Part shown: one piece after another, positions 8,371 to 16,551 of the stretch
Layout of the letters: each line of letters starts with the position of its first letter
How positions within the stretch are numbered: the stretch's first letter is position 1
From: Paenibacillus solanacearum
GTDB lineage: Bacteria > Bacillota > Bacilli > Paenibacillales > NBRC-103111
Length of the DNA stretch: 45,062 bases
Reading direction: 5' to 3'
Assembly (NCBI RefSeq): GCF_910593845.1
Contig: NZ_CAJVAS010000049.1
Coordinates: forward strand, 1-45,062
The notes under the pieces: generated by a model
Told to the model about the DNA's origin: nothing
Database searches by the model: none
The model's input: the letters and a program-made list of their open reading frames with translations, nothing else
Made by a program: the position numbers and the translations under genes

Positions 8371-9144
8371 GTGTTCGTCACTACCTCCTACGACCCGGGA
8401 GAAGAACAAACCAGGGAAGCGAGTAACCTTGCGCAATCGCTGGGCGGCCGATACGTTCCGCGCAAGCGCATGACGCTCGCGCAGCTGCGGGCGCGTTATG
8501 GAGAAGAAGACATCCTTCTGATTACCAAGGAACGGATCGAATATCATCATGAACAGCGGCAGCCGTTGTTTTTCCATCCGAGCACGGCGGCAGTCCGTGT
8601 GAAGCGGCTGCTGAACGGGGAGCCGGATACGCTGCTTGAACTGGCCGGCGTAAACCCGGGAGACGCCATTGTCGACTGTACGGCAGGACTTGGCTCCGAT
8701 TCGATCGTTTTTTCCTTTGCGGTCGGTTCGGAAGGTCGCGTCACGGCGCTCGAAAGCTCGCCGATCCCGGCTTTTTTGCTGGGGCAGGGGCTTCAGGCCT
8801 ACGACTCGGAGGTGCCCGGTTTGAATGAGGCGATGCGGCGCATTCAGGTCGTCCGCATGGATCATTCGGACTACCTTCGCAGCTTGCCGGACCGCAGTGT
8901 CGATGTCGTCTATTTCGATCCGATGTTCCGCAAGCCGATCACCGAATCGGCGTCGATTCGGGCGATTCGAGGCGTTGCGGACGAGCGGGCGCTGACGGCG
9001 GAAGCAGTCGCCGAGGCCAAGAGGGCGGCCCGCAAGGCCGTAGTTCTGAAGGAGCATCGGGATAGCCCGGAATTCGAACGTCTCGGCTTTGACATCGCCC
9101 GCCGTCCCTCAACGAAAATTGCTTACGGAGTGATACGATGCTGA
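8371..9144 (+). CDS. Class I SAM-dependent methyltransferase, RsmJ-like
   Basis: 257 aa. VDCTAGLGSDS (about 104-114) is the SAM-binding motif I, and YFDPMFRKP (about 179-187) matches the DPMF catalytic signature of the RsmJ (16S rRNA m2G1516) group, so an rRNA guanine-N2 methyltransferase is likely. The N-terminal 80 residues (with DILLITKERIEYHHEQ) are not part of the core Rossmann fold. Translation starts at a GTG immediately after the mutL stop codon; the ribosome site inside the end of mutL is weak (GCGGGTG), which suggests translational coupling. Its end overlaps miaA by seven bases, so two adjacent genes of this operon act on structural RNAs. The exact methylated base is an inference from the motif. 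Confidence 0.8.
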   Translation: MFVTTSYDPGEEQTREASNLAQSLGGRYVPRKRMTLAQLRARYGEEDILLITKERIEYHHEQRQPLFFHPSTAAVRVKRLLNGEPDTLLELAGVNPGDAIVDCTAGLGSDSIVFSFAVGSEGRVTALESSPIPAFLLGQGLQAYDSEVPGLNEAMRRIQVVRMDHSDYLRSLPDRSVDVVYFDPMFRKPITESASIRAIRGVADERALTAEAVAEAKRAARKAVVLKEHRDSPEFERLGFDIARRPSTKIAYGVIRC

Positions 9145-10124
9145 CAAAGACGGAGAACGGCAGAACCCCGCTGCTCGTGCTGGTCGGACCGACCGCCGTC
9201 GGCAAGACGAAGCTGAGCCTGGCGGTAGCTGAGGAATACGGGGCGGAAATCATATCCGGCGACTCGATGCAGGTGTACCGAAAGATGGATATCGGCACGG
9301 CCAAGGCGACGCCGGAGGAGCGCGCGCAGGTTCCGCATCATATGATCGATATTCAAGATCCGGATGAACCATTTTCCGTAGCCGAATTCCAGGATCGCTG
9401 CACCGTTCTGATCGAGGATATTGCCTCGCGGGGGAAGCTGCCTTTTATCGTCGGAGGCACGGGGTTGTATGTGGAATCGGTATGCTACCGGTATCAATTC
9501 AGCGAGAGCGGATCGGACGAAGCGTTTCGCGAGGAGCAGCGCTTGTATGCCGAGGCTGCAGGAGCCGAGGCGCTGCATGACCGTCTTCGGCAGATCGATC
9601 CCGAATCGGCGGATCGTCTTCACCCGAACGACCAGCGGCGCATTATCCGGGCGCTGGAAATTTTTCACGTGACCGGCGAAAAACTGTCGGACCGGTTGAA
9701 GGTACAGAAAAAGGAATCGCCTTACGAATTATGTATCGTCGGGTTGACAATGGATAGAGCTTTACTATATAAACGTATTGAAGAACGAATCGATCAGATG
9801 ATGGATGAAGGTTTGGTTGAAGAGGTACGCGCATTGCTGGCGGACGGCTATACCAAGGATATGGTATCCATGCAGGGGCTTGGCTACAAGGAGATTGCCG
9901 GATATTTGGAGGGAGCGTACTCTTTAGAGGAAGCCGTCGAGATGCTGAAGAAAAGCACGCGGCATTTTGCCAAAAGACAGCTTTCCTGGTTTCGGCACAT
10001 GACGGATATCGAGTGGATCGACGTGAGCGAAATGGCAAATATTTCTACCCAACTGGAAAAGATTCGTGCTATAATAGCAGGAAAGCTGACACTTGTCCGT
10101 AATAATACCGAGGGGGCCCATTGA
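9138..10124 (+). CDS. miaA: tRNA dimethylallyltransferase MiaA
   Basis: 328 aa; transfers dimethylallyl from DMAPP to A37 of tRNAs reading UNN codons. The P-loop GPTAVGKT is at 17-24, then DSMQVYR and GTAKATPEE, the GGTGLY catalytic segment (about 110), and the C-terminal GLGYKEI and HFAKRQLSWFR tRNA-binding motifs. Length is normal for the family. The ATG at 9138 lies in the sequence ATGCTGA, so it overlaps the end of the methyltransferase gene by seven bases; GGAGTG supplies the ribosome site. Its own stop overlaps the hfq start by one base, giving the classic miaA-hfq pair. Confidence 0.98.
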   Translation: MLTKTENGRTPLLVLVGPTAVGKTKLSLAVAEEYGAEIISGDSMQVYRKMDIGTAKATPEERAQVPHHMIDIQDPDEPFSVAEFQDRCTVLIEDIASRGKLPFIVGGTGLYVESVCYRYQFSESGSDEAFREEQRLYAEAAGAEALHDRLRQIDPESADRLHPNDQRRIIRALEIFHVTGEKLSDRLKVQKKESPYELCIVGLTMDRALLYKRIEERIDQMMDEGLVEEVRALLADGYTKDMVSMQGLGYKEIAGYLEGAYSLEEAVEMLKKSTRHFAKRQLSWFRHMTDIEWIDVSEMANISTQLEKIRAIIAGKLTLVRNNTEGAH

Positions 10125-10363
10125 TGAACAAATCGATCAATATTCAGGACACTTTTTTAAATCAATTGCGCAAGGACAGCATCCCGGTCACCGTCTATTT
10201 GACGAATGGGTTTCAGATTCGTGGTGTGATCCGTGCTTTCGATAATTTTACGATTATCATCGACAGCGAAGGCCGCCAGCAGATGGTCTACAAGCACGCT
10301 ATCTCGACGTTCACGCCGCAGCGCCCCGTTTCTTTAATGCAGCAGGAGAGCGCGACGGAATAA
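10124..10363 (+). CDS. hfq: RNA chaperone Hfq
   Basis: 79 aa; hexameric Sm-like protein that binds U-rich and A-rich RNA. The Sm1 region (INIQDTFLNQLRKDSIPVTV) and the Sm2 motif YKHAIST (about 57-63) are intact and align closely with B. subtilis Hfq. The ATG at 10124 shares its A with the TGA of miaA (TGATG), and GAGGGGG lies eight bases upstream; a TTG three bases earlier is less likely. There is no long C-terminal extension, as usual in Bacillota. A weak terminator hairpin follows at 10445. Confidence 0.97.
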   Translation: MNKSINIQDTFLNQLRKDSIPVTVYLTNGFQIRGVIRAFDNFTIIIDSEGRQQMVYKHAISTFTPQRPVSLMQQESATE

Positions 10364-10444
10364 TCGGGACCCGGTACTTCCGCCTCAAGGATGCGATAGG
10401 AGCAACTTTTCGCACTTTCGGTTCGTCTAATTGAATACAATTCC

Positions 10445-10480
10445 AAAGGGCAACCCGACATTGAAGGGTTGTTCTTTGTT
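10445..10480 (+). terminator. Probable terminator after hfq
   Basis: AAAGGGCAACCC (10445-10456) pairs with GGGTTGTTCTTT (10466-10477) through ten Watson-Crick and two G-U pairs, followed by a short T-rich stretch. It lies 80 bp past hfq and 70 bp before the penicillin-binding protein gene. Confidence 0.5.
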
Positions 10481-10547
10481 TAAAAGAGCCTTGGCGCCGT
10501 TTAAAGAGGTGGATAAAGGCAAACAGACAAGAGAGAGGGAGTCGGAT

Positions 10548-13469
10548 ATGGCGGGAACAAACCGTAATGCGTCAGGAAACTCGACCAAGCAAACGACAAA
10601 GCCGAAATCCGGGAAACGAAAAACGAAAAAAATTACCGCAGGAAAGGTGTTCGCGTGGGCGTTCGTTAGTAGCGCGGTTGCAGCGATTTGCGCGATGGGC
10701 GTCTATATATTCATCATTATCAATGGCGGCCGCATTTTGACCCAGAACATCGATAAGCTCGATCTGGACGAAGCGTCGCTGATCTACGATGTGAGCAATA
10801 AGGAAGTGGCGGTGCTCGCCGCCGAAAACCGCGAGAGCGTCAACGCGTCGGAAATTCCGAAGAAGCTGCGAGACGCGTTTATTGCAACGGAGGATAAGCG
10901 GTTCGAGGAGCATGCGGGGATCGATTTTCTCGGCATCGGCCGTGCCTTGGTGAAGGACGTGGTCGCCCGCAGCATGGTGGAAGGCGGAAGCACCATTACG
11001 CAGCAGCTCGCCAAAAACGTGTTCCTGTCGGCGGATAAGACATTTTTCCGCAAAGCGACAGAAATGTCCATTGCCGTTGCGTTGGAAGAAAGATACACGA
11101 AGGATGAAATTTTAGAAAAGTATTTGAACCGGATTTTCTTCGGAAGCCGGGCTTACGGGGTGAAGGCCGCTTCCAAAAAATACTTTGGCATTTCTGACTT
11201 GAATCAGCTGAAGCTGTGGCAGATGGCGACGCTTGCCGCAATTCCGAAAGCGCCGAGCACATACAATCCCATTGCCAATCCCGAGAAGTCGAAGGATCGA
11301 CGCGGCGTTGTGCTGAAGCTGATGGCCGACCAAGGCTATATTACCGAAGCCGAGCGTGCGGAAGCGGCGGCAGTCGACTATGTGCCCCTGACAGGCGGAT
11401 CCAAGGACTCGTACCAAACCTATGTCGACTATGTGCTGCGGGAAGCGCAGAACAAGTTCAACATCGAAGAAGACGACATTATGCGGGGCGGCTATAAAAT
11501 TTATACTTCCTTGAATCCGGACGCCCAAAAAATTATGGAGCAGACATACGCGAACGACAAGCTGTTCCAAAAAGACGGACCGGAGCAAAAAATGCAAAGC
11601 AGCATGGTTATTCTCAACAACACGGACGGCGGCATCGTCGCCATGATCGGCGGCAGAGACTACGCAGCGCGGGGCTTGAACCGGGCTGTGCAGCAGCCGA
11701 GGCAGCCGGGCTCGTCCTTCAAGACGCTCGTCGCCTATGCGCCAGCACTGGAAATGGGCAAATACACGCCGTACAGCATGCTGCCGGACGAGCAAAAAAA
11801 CTACAACGGCTACAACCCGAGAAACTACGACGGCGTGTACCGCGGCCAGGTCAGCATGTTCGAAGCCGTGAAAAAGTCGATCAACGCGCCGGCCGTCGCA
11901 TTGCTTAACGAGATCGGCGTCAGCAAAGGGATCGATTTTGTCAAAAAGCTCGGTATTGAGCTCGACAAAAACGACAACAATCTTGCGATTGCGCTCGGGG
12001 GATTAACCAAAGGGGTCACGACGCTGCAGATGGCGCAGGCGTACAGCGCCTTCCCGAATAACGGGGTGATGAACGAGGCCCATGCCATCAATAAAATCGA
12101 AAATGCCGACGGGAGCCTCCGGACTGCCTATAAAGGCGAGAAGAAGTCGGTCATGAGCGCGAAAACCGCGTGGTACATGACGCAGCTGCTTCAGGGCGTC
12201 GTTGAATCGGGGGGAACGGGGACGGCTGCTAAGTTCGAGCGTCCGGTCGCAGGGAAAACGGGCTCGACGCAGCTTGATCTGAAAGGGCTCGAGAAGTATA
12301 ACCGGGACCTGTGGTTCGTCGGGTATACGCCGGAATGGACGGCGGCCGTCTGGATGGGCTTCGATAAAACCGACTCGAAGCATTATGTTTCCATGAGCAG
12401 CGGCGGCGCAGCGGTCATTTTCAAGGAAGTGATGCAAAAGGCGCTTGCGAAGACGCCGATGACTTCCTTCGTCAAGCCGGACGGCGTGCCGGATCTCGCG
12501 GCGCCGCCGAAGACGGTAGCCGACCTGAAAGGTGAATACATCAAGGAGAGCAGAACCGTCAAGCTGAGCTGGTCGGGGATCGGCGATAACGTCACTTACC
12601 AGCTGTTCCGCAAAGACAGCAAGACGGCGGAGTTCCCGAGCGAGCCGCTCTTGACGACAGCTTCGACCGAAGTAAACGATATTTCGGCGATCCTGCCGGA
12701 CACTTATCAATACGTGGTCGTGCCGGTCAATACGGTCAGCAATGTCGCCGGCGCCCGATCGAATACGGTGTCGGTAATCGTCAGCACAGATGCAGGACAT
12801 TCCGACCCGCTCAAGCCGGGCACGGGTCAGCCGGGACAGGGAGGCACGACGCAGCCGGGAGGCGGAGCAGGCCAGCCGGGACAGGGAGGCACGACGCAGC
12901 CGGGAGGCGGAGCAGGCCAGCCGGGACAGGGAGGCACGACGCAGCCGGGCGGAGGAACAGGTCAGCCGGGACAGGGAGGCACGACGCAGCCGGGAGGCGG
13001 AACAGGCCAGCCGGGACAAGGCGGCACGACGCAGCCGGGCGGAGGAACAGGTCAGCCGGGACAAGGAGGCACGACGCAGCCGGGCGGAGGAACGGGTCAG
13101 CCGGGACAGGGAGGCACGACGCAGCCGGGAGGCGGAACAGGTCAGCCGGGACAGGGAGGCACGACGCAGCCAGGAGGCGGAACAGGCCAGCCGGGACAGG
13201 GAGGCACGACGCAGCCAGGAGGCGGAACAGGCCAGCCGGGACAAGGCGGCGCGACACAGCCGGGAAGCGGAACGAGCCAGCCGGGGCAAGGTGGCGCGAC
13301 ACAGCCGGGCGGCGGAACAAGCCAGCCGGGGCAGGTTGGCGTCACGCCCGGTACAGGCAGCGGAAGCAACGTCGGGGTTCTCCCCGGCGATGCTTCCAGC
13401 CATGCGGGCGAACGCGTCTTCTCCGACGGTGCAAGCGGCTCGGCGCCGCCCGCGCCGGGAGTCCGCTAG
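10548..13469 (+). CDS. Class A penicillin-binding protein 1A (transglycosylase/transpeptidase) with repeat tail
   Basis: 973 aa; polymerises and cross-links peptidoglycan at the outer membrane face. A Lys-rich cytoplasmic start is followed by one membrane helix (about 33-58) and the GT51 domain, with the catalytic E115 in ATEDKRFEEH and EGGSTITQQLAKN. The transpeptidase domain has SSFK (S389, K392), SIN (444-446) and KTG (570-572). A fibronectin type III-like module (about 655-745) is followed by a Gly/Pro/Gln/Thr tail built from 15-residue repeats. The start at 10548 has GAGGGAG eight bases upstream and the typical short basic N-terminus; reading further back would cross the terminator hairpin at 10445. 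The layout matches PonA-type proteins of Bacillota, which also carry low-complexity tails. It is probably a single-gene unit. Confidence 0.95.
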   Translation: MAGTNRNASGNSTKQTTKPKSGKRKTKKITAGKVFAWAFVSSAVAAICAMGVYIFIIINGGRILTQNIDKLDLDEASLIYDVSNKEVAVLAAENRESVNASEIPKKLRDAFIATEDKRFEEHAGIDFLGIGRALVKDVVARSMVEGGSTITQQLAKNVFLSADKTFFRKATEMSIAVALEERYTKDEILEKYLNRIFFGSRAYGVKAASKKYFGISDLNQLKLWQMATLAAIPKAPSTYNPIANPEKSKDRRGVVLKLMADQGYITEAERAEAAAVDYVPLTGGSKDSYQTYVDYVLREAQNKFNIEEDDIMRGGYKIYTSLNPDAQKIMEQTYANDKLFQKDGPEQKMQSSMVILNNTDGGIVAMIGGRDYAARGLNRAVQQPRQPGSSFKTLVAYAPALEMGKYTPYSMLPDEQKNYNGYNPRNYDGVYRGQVSMFEAVKKSINAPAVALLNEIGVSKGIDFVKKLGIELDKNDNNLAIALGGLTKGVTTLQMAQAYSAFPNNGVMNEAHAINKIENADGSLRTAYKGEKKSVMSAKTAWYMTQLLQGVVESGGTGTAAKFERPVAGKTGSTQLDLKGLEKYNRDLWFVGYTPEWTAAVWMGFDKTDSKHYVSMSSGGAAVIFKEVMQKALAKTPMTSFVKPDGVPDLAAPPKTVADLKGEYIKESRTVKLSWSGIGDNVTYQLFRKDSKTAEFPSEPLLTTASTEVNDISAILPDTYQYVVVPVNTVSNVAGARSNTVSVIVSTDAGHSDPLKPGTGQPGQGGTTQPGGGAGQPGQGGTTQPGGGAGQPGQGGTTQPGGGTGQPGQGGTTQPGGGTGQPGQGGTTQPGGGTGQPGQGGTTQPGGGTGQPGQGGTTQPGGGTGQPGQGGTTQPGGGTGQPGQGGTTQPGGGTGQPGQGGATQPGSGTSQPGQGGATQPGGGTSQPGQVGVTPGTGSGSNVGVLPGDASSHAGERVFSDGASGSAPPAPGVR
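12819..13358 (+). repeat. 45-bp tandem repeat, 12 units, coding for the penicillin-binding protein tail
   Basis: Twelve in-frame 45-bp units encode GTGQPGQGGTTQPGG and variants. Units 2 and 3 have GAG, units 10 and 11 have GATQ, and unit 12 decays into unique sequence. Central units are nearly identical in DNA, suggesting recent expansion. Because the unit length is a multiple of three, all frames stay open here on both strands, which creates long spurious reading frames. Confidence 0.93.
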
Positions 13470-13494
13470 ATTTCATATTTTTGGCAAGGCATAG

Positions 13495-13500
13495 TATAAT
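13495..13500 (+). promoter_or_regulatory. -10 element before the cyclophilin gene
   Basis: TATAAT in ATAGTATAATAT, 54 bp before the start codon. No convincing -35 lies at 17 bp (TTCATA at 13472). TTGGCAAG at 13481 is too close to be a standard -35. Confidence 0.5.
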
Positions 13501-13553
13501 ATGAGCGAGGCTAATACACTATAAACGACATAAATGGAGTTGAGGACGAACGA

Positions 13554-14258
13554 ATGAAAGCGACATTTCTTTGGAAGACGGCGACATGGGTCGGCACGGC
13601 GGCGCTTTTCGCTGCCATCATGACTGGCTGCGGTACGAAACCGGCTCCCGCCGGACAAGGGAGCACGCCAAATGGCAGCCAGCCCTCCGGACAAGCCGGA
13701 GCGCAAGCGGGGCAGCCAGCCAAAAAATCGTGGACCTCGCCGCCGGCGATGAAAATCGATCAGAAGAAATCGTATACCGCCAAGGTAACGACCTCGAAAG
13801 GAACGTTTACCATCGAGCTTTTTGCCAAAGAAGCGCCGAAAACCGTAAACAACTTCGTATTTCTCTCAAAAGAAGGCTTCTATAACGATATTACGTTCCA
13901 CCGGATTATTCAGTCGTTCATGATTCAGACCGGCGATCCGCAAGGGAACGGAACCGGGGGACCGGGCTATAAATTCGAGGACGAGCTGAAGACGCCGTAC
14001 AAGTACGAGCCTGGCATTGTGGCCATGGCGAATGCGGGTCCGAATACGAACGGCAGCCAGTTTTTCATTTGCACGGGTCCTGACAGCACGACGGTGTTGA
14101 ACCAAAACCCGAATTATACCATTTTCGGTAAAGTAACGGAAGGCATGGACGTCGTTCAGAATATTGCCGCTACGCCTGTAAAGAAAGGCAGCGAGCCGAC
14201 GCCGAGCGTGCCGACAGAAAAAGTAACCATCCAGACGATCGAAATTACCGAAAAATAA
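13554..14258 (+). CDS. Cyclophilin-type peptidyl-prolyl isomerase, lipoprotein
   Basis: 234 aa; catalyses cis-trans isomerisation of X-Pro bonds outside the membrane. The N-terminus is a lipoprotein signal (hydrophobic stretch then IMTGC, Cys at 26), followed by a Gly/Pro/Gln-rich spacer to about residue 60. The cyclophilin core has FHRIIQSFMIQTGDP, which carries the catalytic Arg, then GIVAMANAGPNTNGSQFFI and a C-terminal FGKVTEGMDVV. All core motifs are intact. It may assist folding of exported proteins, perhaps the penicillin-binding protein encoded just upstream, but that is only proximity. The start is preceded by GGAGTTGAGGACGA. It has its own -10 and ends in a strong terminator, so it is probably transcribed alone. 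Confidence 0.95.
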   Translation: MKATFLWKTATWVGTAALFAAIMTGCGTKPAPAGQGSTPNGSQPSGQAGAQAGQPAKKSWTSPPAMKIDQKKSYTAKVTTSKGTFTIELFAKEAPKTVNNFVFLSKEGFYNDITFHRIIQSFMIQTGDPQGNGTGGPGYKFEDELKTPYKYEPGIVAMANAGPNTNGSQFFICTGPDSTTVLNQNPNYTIFGKVTEGMDVVQNIAATPVKKGSEPTPSVPTEKVTIQTIEITEK

Positions 14259-14361
14259 GGAATACGGCATCTTAGCTTCCCCTTCTCTTGCAGATTCTTA
14301 GAGCGATGCAGCCAAGAAAGGTACTGATTGCCGAAGGCCGATTCCTCCATAAACATCAGAA

Positions 14362-14387
14362 CAGCGTGGGCGGCCACGCTGGTTTTT
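14362..14387 (+). terminator. Intrinsic terminator after the cyclophilin gene
   Basis: CAGCGTGG (14362-14369) and CCACGCTG (14374-14381) form a perfect 8-bp stem with a four-base loop, followed by GTTTTT. It closes the cyclophilin transcript and separates it from the ADP-ribosylglycohydrolase operon. Confidence 0.9.
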
Positions 14388-14493
14388 CAATGTCTTATCT
14401 GCGATTTCGCATCATATGATGGCATAAACTTGTTGAGGCGAAGGGAACGTAATGAATCTTTGCCTCGTCTATTGATGAGAGGAGCGATTGTAG

Positions 14494-15459
14494 ATGACAC
14501 AAGCTGTCGGGCGATCTGCCGATCGGCATGCGGGCTGTCTGCTTGGGCTTGCGGCCGGCGATGCACTGGGGACGACGCTGGAATTCAGTACGCCGGGTTC
14601 GTTTCAGCCGATTGATGACATGTCGGGCGGAGGGCCTTTCGGGTTGAAGCCGGGCGAGTGGACCGATGATACGTCCATGGCGCTTTGCTTGGCGGAAAGC
14701 TTGCTGGAGACCGGACGCTTCCATCCGCGCGATCAAATGGAACGGTATGTGCGGTGGTTTCGCGAGGGCTACCTTAGCAGTACGGGGGATTGCTTCGATA
14801 TCGGCAATACGGTTCGCGAAGCGCTGCTCCGTTTCGAGCGGACGGGAGAGCCGTTCAGCGGCTCCATAAGCCGGTCGGCCTCGGGGAACGGCTCGCTCAT
14901 GCGGCTTGCTCCGGTGCCGATGGTTTACGCGGCCAATCCGGCCGAGGCCGTCATGCGCTCCGGCGATAGCTCGCTCACAACGCATGGTTCGGTGCTGGCT
15001 GTCGATGCATGCCGTTACTACGGCGGCCTCATTATTGGGGCGTTAAACGGCGTATCCAAAGAGCAGCTGCTGAGCTCATACTACACGCCGGCGCCGGGCT
15101 TCTGGGATCGAAGACCGCTCGTACCGGAGATCGGCGACGTCGCCTCCGGTTCTTTCAAACGGCGGCAGCCCCCGGAAATTCGGGGTACCGGATATGTGGT
15201 GCAGTCGCTGGAGGCGGCGCTGTGGGCTTTCGCGCAGAGCGATGACTTTGCCGAAGGCGCGCTGCTCGCAGTCAATCTGGGCGAAGATGCCGACACGACA
15301 GGGGCAATATACGGACAACTGGCGGGGGCATATTACGGCGTTCAGTCCATCCCCTCACGCTGGCTGGATAAGCTTGCGGATCGCGAGCGCATCGAACGGT
15401 ATGCAGCCAAGCTATTCGAACAGGCGCAGGAGGATGCTCATCATCATGGAATCGCATAA
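14494..15459 (+). CDS. ADP-ribosylglycohydrolase family protein (DraG/ARH-like)
   Basis: 321 aa. The family removes ADP-ribose from modified proteins or hydrolyses related ADP-ribosyl compounds using two magnesium ions. Metal-binding signatures are present at both ends: WTDDTS (T57, D58, D59) and GEDADTTGA (D265, D267, T268), and GLAAGDALG near the start is also typical. Length fits the family. No partner ADP-ribosyltransferase (DraT) or nitrogenase gene is in the window, so a nitrogenase-switch role is not supported; the substrate is unknown. AGAGGAG lies upstream of the ATG. The next gene starts inside its last codons, indicating an operon. Confidence 0.88.
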   Translation: MTQAVGRSADRHAGCLLGLAAGDALGTTLEFSTPGSFQPIDDMSGGGPFGLKPGEWTDDTSMALCLAESLLETGRFHPRDQMERYVRWFREGYLSSTGDCFDIGNTVREALLRFERTGEPFSGSISRSASGNGSLMRLAPVPMVYAANPAEAVMRSGDSSLTTHGSVLAVDACRYYGGLIIGALNGVSKEQLLSSYYTPAPGFWDRRPLVPEIGDVASGSFKRRQPPEIRGTGYVVQSLEAALWAFAQSDDFAEGALLAVNLGEDADTTGAIYGQLAGAYYGVQSIPSRWLDKLADRERIERYAAKLFEQAQEDAHHHGIA

Positions 15460-16120
15460 TCAAGGCTGTTTGCTGCTTCACGGCTTTACAGGCGGACCTT
15501 ACGAAGTGATACCGTTAGCCCGGCACCTGGAACAATCGCTTGGCTTGCAATGCCGCATACCCGTTCTGCCGGGGCATGATCAAGATTTGGCCATGCTGGG
15601 AGGCGTCACGTTCCACGACTGGCTGGACAGCGCTTCGCGGGAGGCGCAACGGCTGATGAACGATTGTGAGTCTGTCGATCTGATCGGCTTTTCGATGGGC
15701 GGACTCCTCGCCGCCTGCCTCGCCAACCGTTTTCCGGTCCGGAGGCTCGTCCTATTGAACGCGGCTGCGATCTATATCAGCCCGCTTCGTCTGGTGGCTT
15801 ATACGGCATCGCGGCTCCTGATTCGGGACTGGGCGAATTTGAGACGGGCGAAGAACGTTCCGCCGCAAGCGACGGTTGAGTTTCTGAAGCTCGCCCGGCT
15901 TGCCAAGAGCCGTGAACTGCCGCGCATTCATGTGCCGACGCTGATCGTGCAAGGCGCACAGGACCCTATCGTCCATCCGCGGAGCGGCCGGTACATCTAC
16001 AAACGGTTAAAGGGCGAACGGGAGCTTCGCATGTTTCCTCAATCCCGGCATATGATATGTCTGGACCGGGAAGCCCCGGAGCTGTTCGCCGTAGTGGAGC
16101 GTTTTTTGACGAGCCCGTAA
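15446..16120 (+). CDS. Alpha/beta hydrolase, carboxylesterase-like
   Basis: 224 aa. HGFTGGP near the N-terminus forms the oxyanion region, S83 in GFSMGG is the nucleophile, and QDPIVHP supplies the Asp and SRHMICLDRE the His of the triad. The pattern resembles Est30-type carboxylesterases of thermophilic bacilli. The natural substrate cannot be told from sequence. The start at 15446 is chosen because AGGAGG (15428-15433) lies 12 bases upstream; an in-frame ATG at 15434 would touch that site. The gene overlaps the end of the ADP-ribosylglycohydrolase gene by 14 bases and is followed 41 bp later by the VOC gene. Confidence 0.85.
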   Translation: MESHNQGCLLLHGFTGGPYEVIPLARHLEQSLGLQCRIPVLPGHDQDLAMLGGVTFHDWLDSASREAQRLMNDCESVDLIGFSMGGLLAACLANRFPVRRLVLLNAAAIYISPLRLVAYTASRLLIRDWANLRRAKNVPPQATVEFLKLARLAKSRELPRIHVPTLIVQGAQDPIVHPRSGRYIYKRLKGERELRMFPQSRHMICLDREAPELFAVVERFLTSP

Positions 16121-16161
16121 AGAGGAGTCGCTGCTAAGACGAAGTATGGGAGAGTTGGGGA

Positions 16162-16551
16162 ATGAAGGTGACAGGATTTAATCATATCACGATTCGCGTG
16201 TCGGACTTGCCGGCGTCGCTGTCGTTTTATCAGCATACGCTTGGGATGAAGCTGGTTCACCTCGGACGGACCGATGCGTATTTGGAGTGGGGGAGTGCAT
16301 GGATCTGCTTGCTGGAGCGGTCGCTTGACGAGCCGTCCGCCTCGCCGCGCGGCGTCGATCACGTTGCATTTTCCATTGCCAAGGAGGATTTTGTTGCCGC
16401 TGCGGACAAGCTAAGCCAGGCAGGCGTTCCGATCGTCAGAGGTCCGGTGGAGCGCGGCGGCGGGATGAGTATCAACTTTCTCGATCCGGACGGGACGCAG
16501 CTGGAGCTGTATACCGGATCGCTGGACGGGCGGATGAGCGTATGGCACTGA
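16162..16551 (+). CDS. VOC family protein, FosA/FosB-like
   Basis: 129 aa, one glyoxalase/VOC module pair. The predicted metal ligands H8, H67 and E115 sit at almost the same positions as in the fosfomycin thiol transferases FosA and FosB. T10, W47 in GSAWICL and R124 also match FosA active-site residues (T9, W46, R119 as I recall them). The stretch DLPASLSFY and the end LDPDGTQLELYTGSL are close to FosA. However, the FosA residues K90 and Y100 appear as R93 and N105, so resistance activity is not assured; it could be another metal-dependent lyase, isomerase or thiol transferase. It overlaps the following YdcF-like gene by ten bases. Confidence 0.75.
   Translation: MKVTGFNHITIRVSDLPASLSFYQHTLGMKLVHLGRTDAYLEWGSAWICLLERSLDEPSASPRGVDHVAFSIAKEDFVAAADKLSQAGVPIVRGPVERGGGMSINFLDPDGTQLELYTGSLDGRMSVWH

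Noticed and set aside
12819..13358. CRISPR-like array
   Set aside because: The repeats are directly adjacent without unique spacers and lie in frame within a coding region.
12003..13494. Long open frames on both strands across the penicillin-binding protein repeats
   Set aside because: They result from the 45-bp repeat keeping all frames open; composition is biased (Arg/Ser or Leu/Arg), and there are no ribosome sites or known domains.
14494..15459. Nitrogenase switch-off system (DraG)
   Set aside because: No DraT, nif or glnB-type gene lies in the window; only family membership is supported.
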